Shown here: positions 36,871 to 50,000 of the stretch, one piece after another
How positions within the stretch are numbered: position 1 is the first letter of the stretch
Layout: the number at the start of each line of letters is the position of its first letter
Assembly: GCA_014706295.1 (NCBI GenBank)
Contig: JACSVZ010000001.1
Coordinates: forward strand, 85,558,237 to 85,622,236
DNA from: Lycocorax pyrrhopterus obiensis
Lineage: Eukaryota > Chordata > Aves > Passeriformes > Paradisaeidae
DNA length: 64,000 nt
Reading direction: 5' to 3'
Made by a program: the position numbers and the translations under genes
The notes under the pieces: model-generated
Databases searched by the model: none
The model's input: only the letters and a program-made list of their open reading frames with translations
Told to the model about the DNA's origin: nothing

Positions 36871-38251
36871 GTCACTGTCTCTTCCAATTCATTAACTCAT
36901 AATAATCTTGTGTATTTGAACTGTATGATACCTTTTCATAGTGTTGGTGACAAAAATCTTATTGTAACAGTCTAGACAGATTTTATGTAGAATTTTTTTC
37001 TTTAAATTTTTTTGGAGTGTTGTAATTTAATATTGCTTTGAAAGAAACAAAAATACTATCAAAATATTGCCTCAATAACTGATAACATTTTGTTCATTGA
37101 TGGAGTTTGTTTTAGCTTTTGAAAACAGTAAATATTAATAGTATGTTGTTTGTTGCATTTATTACCTTTTGGTAGCATAATATTTGTCTGTACTTGAAGT
37201 TAAACAAAATATGGAATTTATATCTGTCTTAAAATTGCTCTCCTTGGGAACGAATTCAACATATTTATCTTCCCTGTTCTTCCAATTAGCAATAAATTTC
37301 CCTTCAATAAATTGATGAACAAAAAGACCCACTTACATCAGAAATAATTTGCACATGGAACAGTAAAAACATGAAAATGTCTCAAAAATGCTTGTTCTTG
37401 TACAATCAACTGCTCTAGATACAGTCTATCTTTCATTCTCTTTTTGGTACTTATTTAACAAAAAAATCTAGGTGACCGAGTCTTCTACTCAGAACAAACC
37501 TTTAATAATGCAGCAGTAAAAACCCAGCTAAGTTATTTAATTTATTTGAGGTAAGAGATTTTCTTTATCAAAATAAGACTAAAGATCAGTGTCATTACCT
37601 GTCTGCGAATCCTTACAAGAACATCATATTTTGAAGAATTAAATAGTTTATATAGTTTCCATCAACTGTTTTTGTCCTATTTCAAAAAGGAAGACAAGCT
37701 GTTGCAGCATGCACTTGAATTTTTCTTAAGAAAGTACCCTGTCTAGATTGTCATCAACTTTTATTAATCCAGAGCAGGTAGTGAGGAGATTTAAATTTTA
37801 AAATATTCTAAACTGTGGAATAGCAGAACATTCTTCACTAATGTAATTTAGAAAAACAATAAGTAGATTGAGGTTTGACACGCATTTAATTCTGAGGTTG
37901 TCCTTAACCAGATGCCACTGATCTGAATGGTCTTCCTGGCTAGATCAATCATATGGAATCTATACACATGTAGCTAAACACAATCTGCAGAAAAATATGT
38001 ATATGCAGATCATATTCTGTTTAGCCTCTAGGGAGAAATAATTTCATTTAAAAAAAGCAAGAAATGCTTTTAATCATCCAGTGTTCCACTTTTCAGTAGT
38101 TAATTATGATGAAAAGGGAGCTCTCCTCCAGCCTATGAAAAAAAAAAAGGATAATCTACTTCTGCAGATATATATGTTATATAACATGTTCCCTTTTTAG
38201 GTCTAAAAAGAATCAAAGGAAATATATGCTTGCATGTATTATATAATTTTT

Positions 38252-38265
38252 TATATATATATATA
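38252..38265. repeat. (TA)n microsatellite
   Basis: Alternating TA run beside a T-rich tract. Confidence 0.85.
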
Positions 38266-38419
38266 CAGACAGCACATTGCAAGATATTCAAAAGAGAAAA
38301 TTTTTCCCAGCATTTTTAGCTATTCAAAAAAGGAACATGAGGTCCTAATACGTTTTGGGGTTTTTCTCTACTTTGTGAAAATCGGATGCTACGAATGCTA
38401 GCTTTCCTAAACTTTAACT

Positions 38420-38513
38420 TAAAAAAAGCCCAAATCAACCACCCCAAAACCCCTCGACCACCAAATCAACCAACCAGCCAGAAAAAACCCGACCAAAAAT
38501 ACCTCAAACCCAG
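38420..38513. repeat. C/A-only low-complexity tract
   Basis: Plus strand made almost only of A and C (CAACCACCCCAAAACCCC, CAACCAACCAGCCAG), so the minus strand is G/T-rich with GGGG and GGG runs. A similar tract lies at 59826-59933. Confidence 0.85.
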
Positions 38514-41500
38514 CAGACTAACAGAAAAGTGAAGCTGCCTGCCAAAGTCTGAAATCTCTTCGATGGCCTCCTATTGAAAGAAATGCTCTTGTAATGTCCA
38601 TCTTCAGCTCAAACTGGCATAATCTGATATGAGATGAACCCAGATTTTCAAACATATCCTTACCTCTTTAGTAGGAGCATAGAAACTGCGAGACTGATCA
38701 CACTCATGCCAAAGTCTAGCACCCTTTCTCCAACACTAGCCAAAACTACACACAGAACTGGATCCTTGAGAGGAATGAAAGAAATACTAAAAAGTAGGAA
38801 GATACAGAATAGTATTCCTAGTAAGGAAAATTATTCTAAAGTGATGAAAAACAGTGATATGCTCTGCTTCCCAGCAAGTCTTAGGATTTCCAGGCAACCC
38901 CTGGATAGTGAGGTCCCTGTCAACCAGTGCAACCAGTACAAAAATGAATATGTACAACAAGTGACTCTTGATTTCTACAAATGTGGGCTGGTGGAAACTG
39001 AGAAATGGTTAAAAACTGCTGTCAAGTAACTGGAAAAATTTCTTTGTAGATTAATTTTATTTCCGCTGACCTGAACCTGCCTGTGAAGCCTGAAAATTTG
39101 TTTAGAACAGCATGTGTCCAATGTGAAACAAGACAATTCTCAGACATGTCCTGGGTCACCCTGAGACCTCTGGAAATTTTTTTCATGTAGGCCATAGTCT
39201 GATGAAAGTCAACCTTTCACCTCTTAGCCCTACTTCACCCCTTCCCAGTTTCTAAACCAGAGTGCACATGGCCTTTCAAGGATACTTTAAAAAATTGAGT
39301 TGCTGTCATTCAGTTCAGAAAATGAATGCCTTCCTCTTCAAATTCTTGGCAGATGGTCAGGTTTTTTTTGCAAAAAAGTTGCACATATCTGTTCTTAAAA
39401 TGACTGGAATAAGATTGTGTGCAGTATTGAATCAAAGAAAAACACAAAGTGCATTGTTTGGTGAAAACAGTGCATAAATCACAAGTTATGAACAGTTGGA
39501 GACATAAGTTTTTTATTAAGTCCTTCATCTGGCAGAATTTCACTTAACTTCCATGGGAATTTGCTTTGATGAAGATACTAAATGGGAAACTGTTTCACTG
39601 GATTAATCAGATGATTATTTCTTTTACACGGGTGATGACATCTTTGTATTTCAGTGCATATTAGCAAAGCATGTGCAGAAATGTAGCTTAAGCTCTGGTT
39701 GCCTGAATTTTTGAAAGGTGCCAACATACCCTACAACTGAGGTTAAATTAGGAGGAGTGAACATATAGGAAAAAATACCACTGCCTACATTTTACTGTGA
39801 TGCACTGCTTGGCCCCTGTGGCGTTGCCAGTGGGTCTCAGGTTATATCCTCATTTACCTCTTGAGCTTAGGGAGGCAATTAGGAAACCCTATATTAAGTA
39901 GATTTAACTTCACAAAGGTGAGTATGAAGTATCTCTGTACCTGGAAAGCTAAACACAATGGTTTTTGATAGGACTACATTTCTGCCTTTGGAAAAAAAAA
40001 CCCTAGGTTTGTATCTGGTTTAATGAAGAACACATCTCATACTTTCTACCTCTTGGATAACACTGTAATAGACATTTAATTAAGCCACCTAAGGCAGGAT
40101 AAGGTGACATAGGAATAAGGAAACAAGAGGACTTTTCCAGTCCAGACACTTATTTGAAAAAGATATCAGATGGGAGGATGAAATGACAAATTTCTGGACT
40201 ATAATCAAAGATTATTATAGGGTACTCCAGAGCAGTACCCGATACGGTCTCTATTCAGGTGAGGGAATGTGTTCTTTTAGCGCCAACTGGTTATCCTCAT
40301 CCTTCAGCAACAGCCCTGGAAGATTCTTCAACCATGAAAACTGAGACCTGAAGCCTCACTTACACAAAGCTGTAAAGAGCAATGGATTTAATCCCTCTGG
40401 AGATGCTAATCTCTTCCCCTTGTCTCTAGAAGGAGTTTAGGACATGCATGACACTGATTTAGGCATCTAATCTCAGGTCTGAATAATAGGGGACAGATGA
40501 TGATTTTTTGTTTGTTTTTTTTTCCAAGCAGGTGTAAACCTGCATTTATCTAATTTCTTTCAGAGTCTTCTGCGTCACTCTCTGGACAAGTTCCTAATCT
40601 GACACTTTGCAAGTGTGTCGCACTACTCCACATGAAATATATGCATCTTCATTCGAGAACTCATTGTGTCACACAGCTTCATCCCTAGCTGTGATGTACA
40701 TTTATATCCTGCAAATTTACTAGGCTGCTTTAATTCACAAATAAGGAAACTAGGCTGGTATAAGTTTTGTGTAAATCTCGCACACTTTATCATACTAAAG
40801 AAGCTTTCTTGGATGCAGAGCTTCAAGTCTCAGGAAATTGCATACCTGTGTTTCTGAATTTGTAAACCAAGCAGTTAGTTGCTTCAGATTCCTGGTGACA
40901 AACACTCTGTATAATTTAAGTTGGTTAGGTTCTACAGCATTTTTTTCATTAAAGAGTATATTTTATGGAAATTAAGGCTACTTGACCAGCTCCACAAGTG
41001 GTAAACCTTGACATTCAAACTATCACTTTACATCAGTTTACATCCACTTCTCTAAAGAAAAGCCATTGCTCTCCACGAGCTTTGCATGATACCAGATCAC
41101 TGCAAAAAGCCAAAAAGGCATTTAATTCTCTCTAGCAAGAACACTTTTCATGCAGCTAACTTTACAATGGAAAGTGACATTATAAGCCCAACTGTTCTTG
41201 AAAGGTTTCTTTTCTTCTTAGAGGAAATGCATAAGGTTTTCTGAGGTAAGATGAGGTCTAAGGTTAATGTGCCTGGTTGTAAATTCAGGCATGGGGATCA
41301 TTTATTCAGAGGAAATATGATAAGTTGTGGGAAGAATTAGTTGGTTTAAACAGTACATTAGGTGACAACAGAAGTAGTATCTCCATCTTGTAAAGTACTT
41401 CTCTGATTTTAGTTCATTGTTTTTAATGGATAATAACATGGGTAGAGAAATTTTGTTGGTGGTATCCAAAGGGGATAATTTATTTTCTTCTATGATTTGA

Positions 41501-42713
41501 ATTATTGCATTTGGGGGGAAAAAAATGGGAAAAATTTTAAAGAAAGGCCCTTTTTCTTAAATTAAAAGTAAAATATCATAAGACTTCTATACTATTCTAT
41601 ACTACAGTATATTCTATATTTTTTCTGCATGAACTTGCTTTATGCAAATAAGTATTTTCAAACCTGAGATACATGCAAATCTAGAAGTTTTTGTATGAGG
41701 CTGAAAGTACCTAATATGTCATTCGTGTCTATTCCTGCAGAAATTAAAGGAACATTTTTTTCCCCCACATTTTCTGTTGTAGGAAATTAATTTCATGTAG
41801 CTTGTAGCACTGTAGAAACTTGATTGTTAGAGAATTCTTTGTCTGAGATGGCAGGGCAGAACCTGCTTGGGAAGCCGGTGATGTTGTTACAGAGTTGTCA
41901 AAAATTTCTGCTATTTTCATTTATGGGTCAGAAATGATATGTTTACTAGGTAAAGTAGGTTAAATAAAATCATTGCCAATAACTTGCAGATGGTCAGTAG
42001 GTCTGAGAAGAACAGGAAATGCTGAGCTAACCCAGTGGGATGATATTCTTTGTGAAGTAATACGGATAAGGAAAAACAGGTCCATTTTTATACCTTCCTC
42101 TGAAAGTTTTGTAAAGTGAGAAGAGTTTGCTTTTGAGTCACTGGGCCATAAGCAGCTGTGACTGCTGCTTTCCTGAGCAATTCTCCTACATCTATTTGTT
42201 ATGTTATCTTTGTGTCTGCTGTATCTGGGCCAACAGGAGCTATCTATGGCACTAGTGCCTGTTTTTTTACTTTATCTGCACTATTCATAGTGTCAGATGG
42301 TCACTGAATCTAAGTGATGCTCCTGCCTGCTACCGCATCACAAATAGTTATAATATTCTTATCAACACTACTCCTACTAGTCAGATGGAAGGCCGTTTCT
42401 GCATTCCACAGCCTTCTATAGTCTGAAAAAATATTTCACATAGGGAAAAAGTGTTACTATATAGGAGCTCAGGCTTCAGTCATCATTTCTCTTCTCTTGC
42501 TTCTCCTTGTTCCGCTTTCTATTCATTTTTTTACCAAGTTAAAGACTTCTGTTGATCTCCTTTTCATGCCCCGTTTCTGATTCTCTCACATGTCCCTTAT
42601 TCCTTGCTCTCCATAATGTTGTTTTCTATTCTTGCTCCTATTTTTTCCAGAATATTTTCATTGCCTAAACAGCCCTGTCTCAAATATCCCCATGACCCCT
42701 ATAATTTCTGTAC

Positions 42714-43182
42714 ATAGAATCATTTAGGTTGGAAAAGACCTTTAAGACCATTGAGTCCAAATGTTAACCCAGGACTGCCAAGTCCACCAGTAAACCATGC
42801 CCCCAAGTGCCGTGTCTGTGCACTTCCCTGAGCATACTGTTCATACTTGAAAACCCTTCCAGTTAACTACTCTTTCCTCATATCCAATCTAAGCCTTCCC
42901 TGGTGCAACTTGAGGTCTTTTTGTGTCATCCTGTCACTTGTTACTTGGGAGAAGAGACCACAATCCACCTGGCTACAGCCACCTTTCAGATAGTGGTGTA
43001 GAGTAATAAGGTCCCCCCTGAGCCTCTCTTTCTCCAGGCTAAACAATCCCAGCTCCCTCAGCCACTCCTCATCAGACTTGTGCTCAGGACCCCTCACCTG
43101 CTCCTTTGCCCTTTTCTGGCCATGCTCCACCACCTCAGTGTCTTTCTTGTAGTGAAGGGCACAAAACTGAACACGGGATTTG
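42714..43182 (-). mobile_element. CR1 LINE fragment with RT C-terminal part
   Basis: The plus strand opens ATAGAATCATTTAGGTTGG, the reverse complement of a CR1 3' end. The minus-strand open frame at 42867-43232 contains [20 protein letters not shown] and [16 protein letters not shown], then [18 protein letters not shown] and RLRLDMRKE, the C-terminal region of CR1 ORF2. It is well preserved, with no stop over about 110 codons. A short deletion removes part between this region and the 3' UTR. The copy is 5'-truncated and cannot move on its own. Confidence 0.95.
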
Positions 43183-46100
43183 ATATGTCTCTGTCTCTCT
43201 CCTCTTCTCTCTATCTCATCATCTTGAAGCATAATTTGTTATTTTTGCATTTATTTTGTCCTGTATTTAAGTTGCTATTGTCTTGATATAAATTAATCCC
43301 ACATCAGAATAAAGAACATCATGGACTGCACTTTCGGCCTGAGAGTTATATATCAGTGAATTAAGGAAGCTCCGCAGAGGCCTGACCCTGGATCCTGGTT
43401 TCCTCCCGGGATAATAATGACAACAAGCATTGGTTCATGGAACACCAGATTTCTGCCATGAGACTACTCAGCCAGTAACAGCTGCTTTTTGCCCCAAATC
43501 CATCTTCAGCATAGGTCTACCCTAGCGACTCTACTGCTTGTTCATGCATTGTGCTTGGTTTGGGCAGGGAAGTCTCCGACTGACTTTTTGCTTGTCCTCT
43601 TGCTCTCCATACATAGGTTAGCATGTGTTTTAGAGCATGATCCTAGACAAATGTGAGAAGACGATGTTACTGATGTGATTATAAAGTTTGAAATCCTGTT
43701 TCGTTGGGATGTTTGGTTTTTTTCAGTTATTCTTGCATGTAGTGTGTAAGCATCTTAACAAATGAGAAAAGGAGCAGTTTTCACAGCGTACACATCAACA
43801 CTCACATTTTATCAACTGTGACTGATCCTCAGAAACCATGAACACTCTGGGGTTTGGGGATCCCTTCCCCCTGCTCTGTGCAGAGTCTAAAGGTCAACAT
43901 GTGCCTACAAACACCCCAGTAACTGCACTTCCTGCAGCCTCTGTGTCACACAGGGTGGGCTGGGTCTTAACGTGCAAAGACTGGCACTTTCTAGTGGCTG
44001 AAAAAAGCTGACAGCATGATAAAAGAAATAATCTGGCTGCTGGAAGCATAATAGTGTGCAGAATATGCATCTACATATGTTGAATCTTTCTTGGTAATGA
44101 CAAAAGGAACATTTCAACTTGGAAGAGTATGAAAGGCTGACACAGGGTGAACTCACGCAGCCAATCTTTGTCAGCATTTCTAGAGGGCAATGTAATAACA
44201 GAGGGGAAAAAACCCAGCATCTACAAATCACCAAATGGAGAACAGTCTTCAGGAAGCATTTAAACTGAAGGACAGTTAAAATTTATGACTGAGGCATTTA
44301 GGCTCAGGCTATTCTGATCTTATGTGTCAGAACAAAGTCAGCTGTAAAGCGATACCGCAAAATCACTGCTAATGAGAGAGATGCAAGTGTCAGACAACAA
44401 TGTTTCAAGCGGAGTTCAAGATAAAGAGAAAAATAAATTTATGGACTAGGTGCTTGGAGTTTTCTGGTTTTGTTTGGTAGGGAAAAAAAGAAATGTCATC
44501 TTCAGAACTGATGGATTGAAGTGGTTTTTAATAGAAGGGAAAAAAGAAAAGGAAAGCTGCCAAAAAATAGCAAAGTTTAAAGCTTCCCAGACATATTTTA
44601 GTCTTTTCATAAAGAGCATGTCTTTTTCCTTTTTTAATTCCTTTTTCCCCTGTGACCTCATAGGAATCTAAAACAAAAGAGTATTCTTCATTGTGATATA
44701 TTGGGAGAAAATAGTTAAAAACTTGTGAGAACTTTATGGAGGCCACATGCCAAGATAACATATCTAACCTGATATTCATGTGGCTGTTCTGCCATACAGT
44801 ATTCCAGAAAGTTTTTAACAAGTGAGTTGAAGAGAAACAACTTTCATGTAGTTATATATATCGACAATATTGCCATGTAGCCATATCCAATGCCTGAAAA
44901 ATGGAATACGAAATGAAAGTTTCACAGCGTGGTAAAGCTGATGAAAAGGCACATTTAAAAGGATGATTCACTGAAATCATTAAAGGCCAGATGAGAGCTG
45001 CTCTGGTTTGTATTAGCTTGTGATTCGGTCCTTACATTTCAGTGTTCTTTTTGTAAAGTCCGCAAAATTTTGATGATAAATCTTGTACTTCCAGCTCTCA
45101 CTGTTGCAAATATGTATTGTTATATTACAAGATAAAAGACTGGAGGGGAGGCGGCACTGCTTATGGGGGTGAGACACATTGTGTGGCGGTGGGAAGAACG
45201 TTTCAGGATTGCATACTAGGGAGTGCTTGTGTAATGAACCAGAGGTGGAAAATGGAAGGATCAAGGTGTCTGGGAGAGGAACAAACATGGGAAAACAGAT
45301 ATGAGGATAAAGAATGAGGGTTGTGTGGAAAACTGGGCCTATCACTGTGTGCATGTGGCCATGTCTCATGCCTGTGAGCATAGCCTGTTTTGTATTCTCG
45401 TTAAAAGCCCTTTCTAACTCCTCTTCTGTGTAAGGAATTGCCTATGTCATGGGCACATGAGTGAAAGGAGGCCCAAGTGCCAGCACCTGGAGAGGAGACC
45501 ACAAAGGTGACTTGTCTCAGCTGAGTTCAGATCAACTCATTTTATAGTCAATATAGATAAAATAATTACCTTCTTTAGAATGTGAAAGTCATGATTTATT
45601 TCAGACATGGGATGTAAAGACTTTTAAGATAAATGTGCCAATTTCTCTCCAATGACTGCCAAAGCAGCCCAGTGTGATTATCTCACTGATAGACATTTAC
45701 AGTTGATAATCTGATCCTACCCTAGAAGACAAATATTGTGTCTTGTGTTCAGGACAGATGACAAAAAAATCACAGATCATAATTTACCCCACTTGCAAGC
45801 AAGTGCTAAAGCACTCATATAAGATTATGCCATTTAGAAAGATTATTTTAGAACTTAATATTTAAATATTTTCATTCTTATTCTTGGTATTGGTGCCCAG
45901 CTACTCTTCAACACCTTGAAGGCTAGTAAGATCTGGGGGTTAACACGACTTTAGGTCTGAACTTGTACTACATACTGAATTGTTCAAGCTTATCTGAAGG
46001 CAATAAGGCAATAATATAAACAATCTCTGTCTCCAAGCTAAGATGTTCCATACCTTTTTCTCCTTGGCTTCAGGTCAGCATTTGCAATAGGGCATTAGAG

Positions 46101-46754
46101 AGATGAGTTGGCTAAACTCCTGTTGATGAAATAGTTTGATGACAATATTACATCTGAGCAGTCAGTGAAAATATTTTCACTGAGTTAATGTCATTGTCCA
46201 CTTTTGAATGCTCTCTCTCTAACTATTAGACTTTATTTTTAATCAATCATAATGACTGACAAAAAAGAATTATTTTGTCATGAGTTTTACTCCTAACCAT
46301 GTCAAGGGTATTCAGAACAGTCTTTTTTTCTTGAATATGGCTTTGTACATCTTCAGTATAAACCCAAGAAAGAAGCAAGTGAGCCTCAGGCAAAATACAT
46401 AGAAAATATAGTAAGCTACACTGTCCTGCCTCTGTGTTTCATTAGGGAAAAACATAGGGGGAAGTCATACTTCTAAACTCTAAAGACCATGCCTGTTCAC
46501 TCCAGAAGCTCAGTTAATTTGCTTTTTCCCAGATGCTTTCAGCTTTTGATGCCTTGCTGGGCTTATTTCCATTATGAGAGATCTTTCTTTGCAGAACTTT
46601 TGCATTTAGGATGCATCTTTTCAATAGTCTGTGTTTGTTTGTACAATTGTTTCAAAGCCAATTCTTGTTAACTGGTGGAAGAATAAGAAATTTGATGTTC
46701 CAGAGAGAAGCAAAAAAAAAAATTCAGCATTCAGAAATCAACGTCAGCAACAAT

Positions 46755-47051
46755 TAATTAAATAGTAGGATTTGATGGCGAATATTCAGGGTTAAATGAA
46801 AAGACTGCTTAATTTAGGGAAAAAGCATTTCTTTGTGACTAAATGGTCTCTGCGAGAAATCCCAGACCCCCACCTAATATTAAACTCCTAATTCCATGCC
46901 ATCGTGAAAAATATTCTATATTTTTGACAGAGAAAAATAATTAAGGCTTAGACCTATACCTACTTCCTGCCTTACTTGTGTTGTACCTACTTAATTAATA
47001 TCCCTATTGGCATAGAAAATGACTCAAGTATCCATGTTAATTCGTTAATTA
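46755..47051. promoter_or_regulatory. Cluster of TAATTA homeodomain-type motifs (candidate enhancer)
   Basis: Four TAATTA palindromes (46755-46760, 46938-46943, 46992-46997, 47046-47051) plus one TAATTC at 47038 lie within 300 bp, more than AT-rich composition alone would usually give. TAATTA is the core site of many homeodomain proteins, and such clusters are common in vertebrate developmental enhancers. Function is inferred only from the motif density. Confidence 0.3.
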
Positions 47052-50000
47052 CATTAAGATAGGCAAGAAATTTGAATTTGGCTTCCTGCTTTTCCTTTCC
47101 TCTTTCCTGTGACATTACCTGAAGTGTAGATACTGTGCTATATGTGTCTCATGTAACAATGCTGTAGCAGCATTTTTTTAAAATTTGAACAGTGATGTCC
47201 ATGAAGCCTTTACCTGGATCTGTCTGTTGAGAATTTCCTAACATTTTTCTGCAAATTACAAGTCAGCAAGTGAGAATGTGAGATATGAATTTATGCAAAC
47301 GGTATTGCAAAACCTGCCCTGCTACCAAACAAACACTGTATAATAATGCAAAAAGGTTGATTCTCCTCCTGTAAATCCTTTGGGAAAATATAGGCATCTG
47401 TTGTTAGATGTTTATTCAGCTTGCAAGAACTGGAGTCAGTAGAACTATTTTACAGTCAGTGCAGAATAAAAGGAGCACTTGCAGGGTGTGTTTTGAGTAA
47501 GTGTACCCAAACAGAAATGTGCAAAATGGTTCACATGAGTAATGTTTTTAAAGCATTTTGATCTTCCTCTTCTGCTGAAGGAGCCCAGAGTGACTATCTC
47601 AAAAGTTACTGAGATAAATGTCCCGGAAGGAGCTTGGTTTTGAGGGTTAGGTTGCTAGTTTGATATCACACAAGTGTTCACCTTGAGTTTGGAAACATGG
47701 TTTAACTCCCAGCTGCCTGAGTGGGACCTTCCCATATGAAGCAGAGCAAATAATTTTGAGTGGGGGAATACAAAGTGTTTTCACATGCTGACCAGGAACT
47801 CTCCGAAATGATCATACATTTTATGTTAAGAAAACAGCATAAACTTGGAATTTACTAGGTAATAATTCAGAAATAGATTTCCTTCCAGAGTTTGAAAAGG
47901 GACTTCTGTATAAACTGTATTAGAAGTTGAGTTGTTTTTTCAATATGAAACTTTGCTGTTCAAATATCAGTTTTTCTGAAATTTCATGCAAATTGTCTTA
48001 AAGGGAACTGTACCATTTGCTAAACTTTCTGGGAGCAGAGACACTTTTTATGTCTGTGGGTTTTATGTTATCATATCTCCATTGAGACAAAACTGAAAAA
48101 ACACTCCCTAATATTTACCTAATATTTACAGAATGTGTCAGTTACAAAAAAAATCATGTCTTTATGGAAAAGAAAGTTTTGATCATTCAACACAGTCAGA
48201 TCACATGCAATTTTTATCATACAATCTGCAAGACTGTTCTTCCTCTGATAAAGGACACTCTAACCCTTTCTTAATGGAGGACATTCTTCACGTCAAAAGT
48301 TTGGAGAAGCCATTTAATAAACCTAATGGTACTCCTAATAGAAGAGGGAATGCCCTCAAAGAGATAGAGAGCATTTGATTTCCCTGATCGCTAATCATTT
48401 TTAGGAAAATATCATAGTCTAGTTAGTGATGCTGTCCTGATTGATGTATCTTATTTACATAAGTTTCATAAAAGTGCTAGATCTTCAGGGATTTATAAAG
48501 AATTGAATTGCTCTGCAGGTAAATTAAACACTGTGGAAAATTTTCTCAGATGGCATAGCTAAAATAATCCAACTATTAAAGGCAGGAAGAATTACTTGCT
48601 TTTTCAAATTAAAAAAAAAACTCTAATTCCATGAAAGAAAAATATGAAAATAAGACATTGAAGAGATCTTGGTGCTTAGCTGTAGATTGGCTGTCATATT
48701 TTTGGTGTTTTCTAGTAAAAGCAAAGATCTACATAAGAAGTTAAAGAAAAATATAAATGAGGCCCTGATGCCAGGTTGATAATTTTATATTTATGAAACA
48801 GCTTCTAAATGTACTTCTCTACTGCCTGCTGACAAACTTACCTATTGCCTTCTTTAGAAAGGGAAAATTCTTGCTTTAATGCTGTGTTGGATTTCAAGTT
48901 CAGTCATAGGTCCTAAAGTGACCACAGCCTTGGCTGAATGGAGAGCAAAAAGTGCTGAGGTGCCTAGCTAGCATGGTTTTCCTCTAGTCTGTTGCTTAGA
49001 GAGAGAGGGGGGAAAGACTGATTTTCACTTCTACTTTTCATATTAAATTTTGACCCTGCCTGGGAGTTTTAATAAAGCAGTCATGCTTTATCCATTACTG
49101 AAGGCTCATGGTGACTCCAAGAATTTTCATTGGGGTTGCAATAATGCCTTTGTATGTTCTGTGAAATGCTAGATAAACAGAGGGATATTAGATAGCATAC
49201 TTGTTGTTTAAGTCTGTCACTTTAAATCTCCTGTACAAATATTGTCTAAGATTCTTGTTTTCAGGCTAAATGGTTTCTTTCTTGTACTGTAAGCATAATT
49301 TAGATAAACTGAACCAATCTAGACAAAAAGCCACCCTGGTGGCGCTAGGAAAGCTCTTAATCTTCTCTGCTGTATTAAACAATGAATGCCATAGAAGTTA
49401 AATGGAGGAAGGAAGAAATTAGTGCTGAGGTAGAGGTATTTAGAGCCATTGAATAGGAGCAATTGAAATATGTCCTTCCAGATATCCTGAATGTTACTCT
49501 TAGACCTACTCCTGCTATATTGAAAGGTAAGAGGGAAATCACTCTGTCTTTAACACTGTATTGTACATTTAAAATCTAAGTCCCCTGTGCCATGGTCAGT
49601 CTCTTGATGGAAATTGTGGCAATGTCCTGCAGAATGGGACTTTTCTCAGAAAATTGCCTGGCATTTGAACCTTTACACTTGCGTATAGATATGTATCCTA
49701 AAATAAGACTCCTCTGCCTGCTGGGAGGGAGAAGGTAGGGAATAAAGTTAAGCGTGGGAAGGAGGGAGGAGTGCAGGGAAAGATTTTATTTTCCTCTCAT
49801 TATCCTGCTCTGATTATGACCGTTAAAAAATTCCATTAATTTCCCCAAGTCAAGTCAGTTTTACCCAGGATGGTAATTGGTGAGTGATCTCCCCCTGTTC
49901 TCATCCCTACCCACGGGCCTTTTGTTATGTGCCCTGTTCTCTGTTCAGCTGAGGAGGGGATTAACAGAATGGCTTTTGTAGGCACCTGACTTCCAGCCAG

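Larger units (their letters stand above)
36871..42713. other. Long unique AT-rich stretch, no gene confirmed
   Basis: Contains the longest open frame in the window (131 codons, plus strand, 38634-39029). Its translation shows no signal peptide, membrane segment or known motif, and no start context or splice structure supports it. A (TA)n run lies at 38252-38265 and a C/A tract at 38420-38513. 42120-42400 has few simple repeats and might be conserved; untested. Confidence 0.55.
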
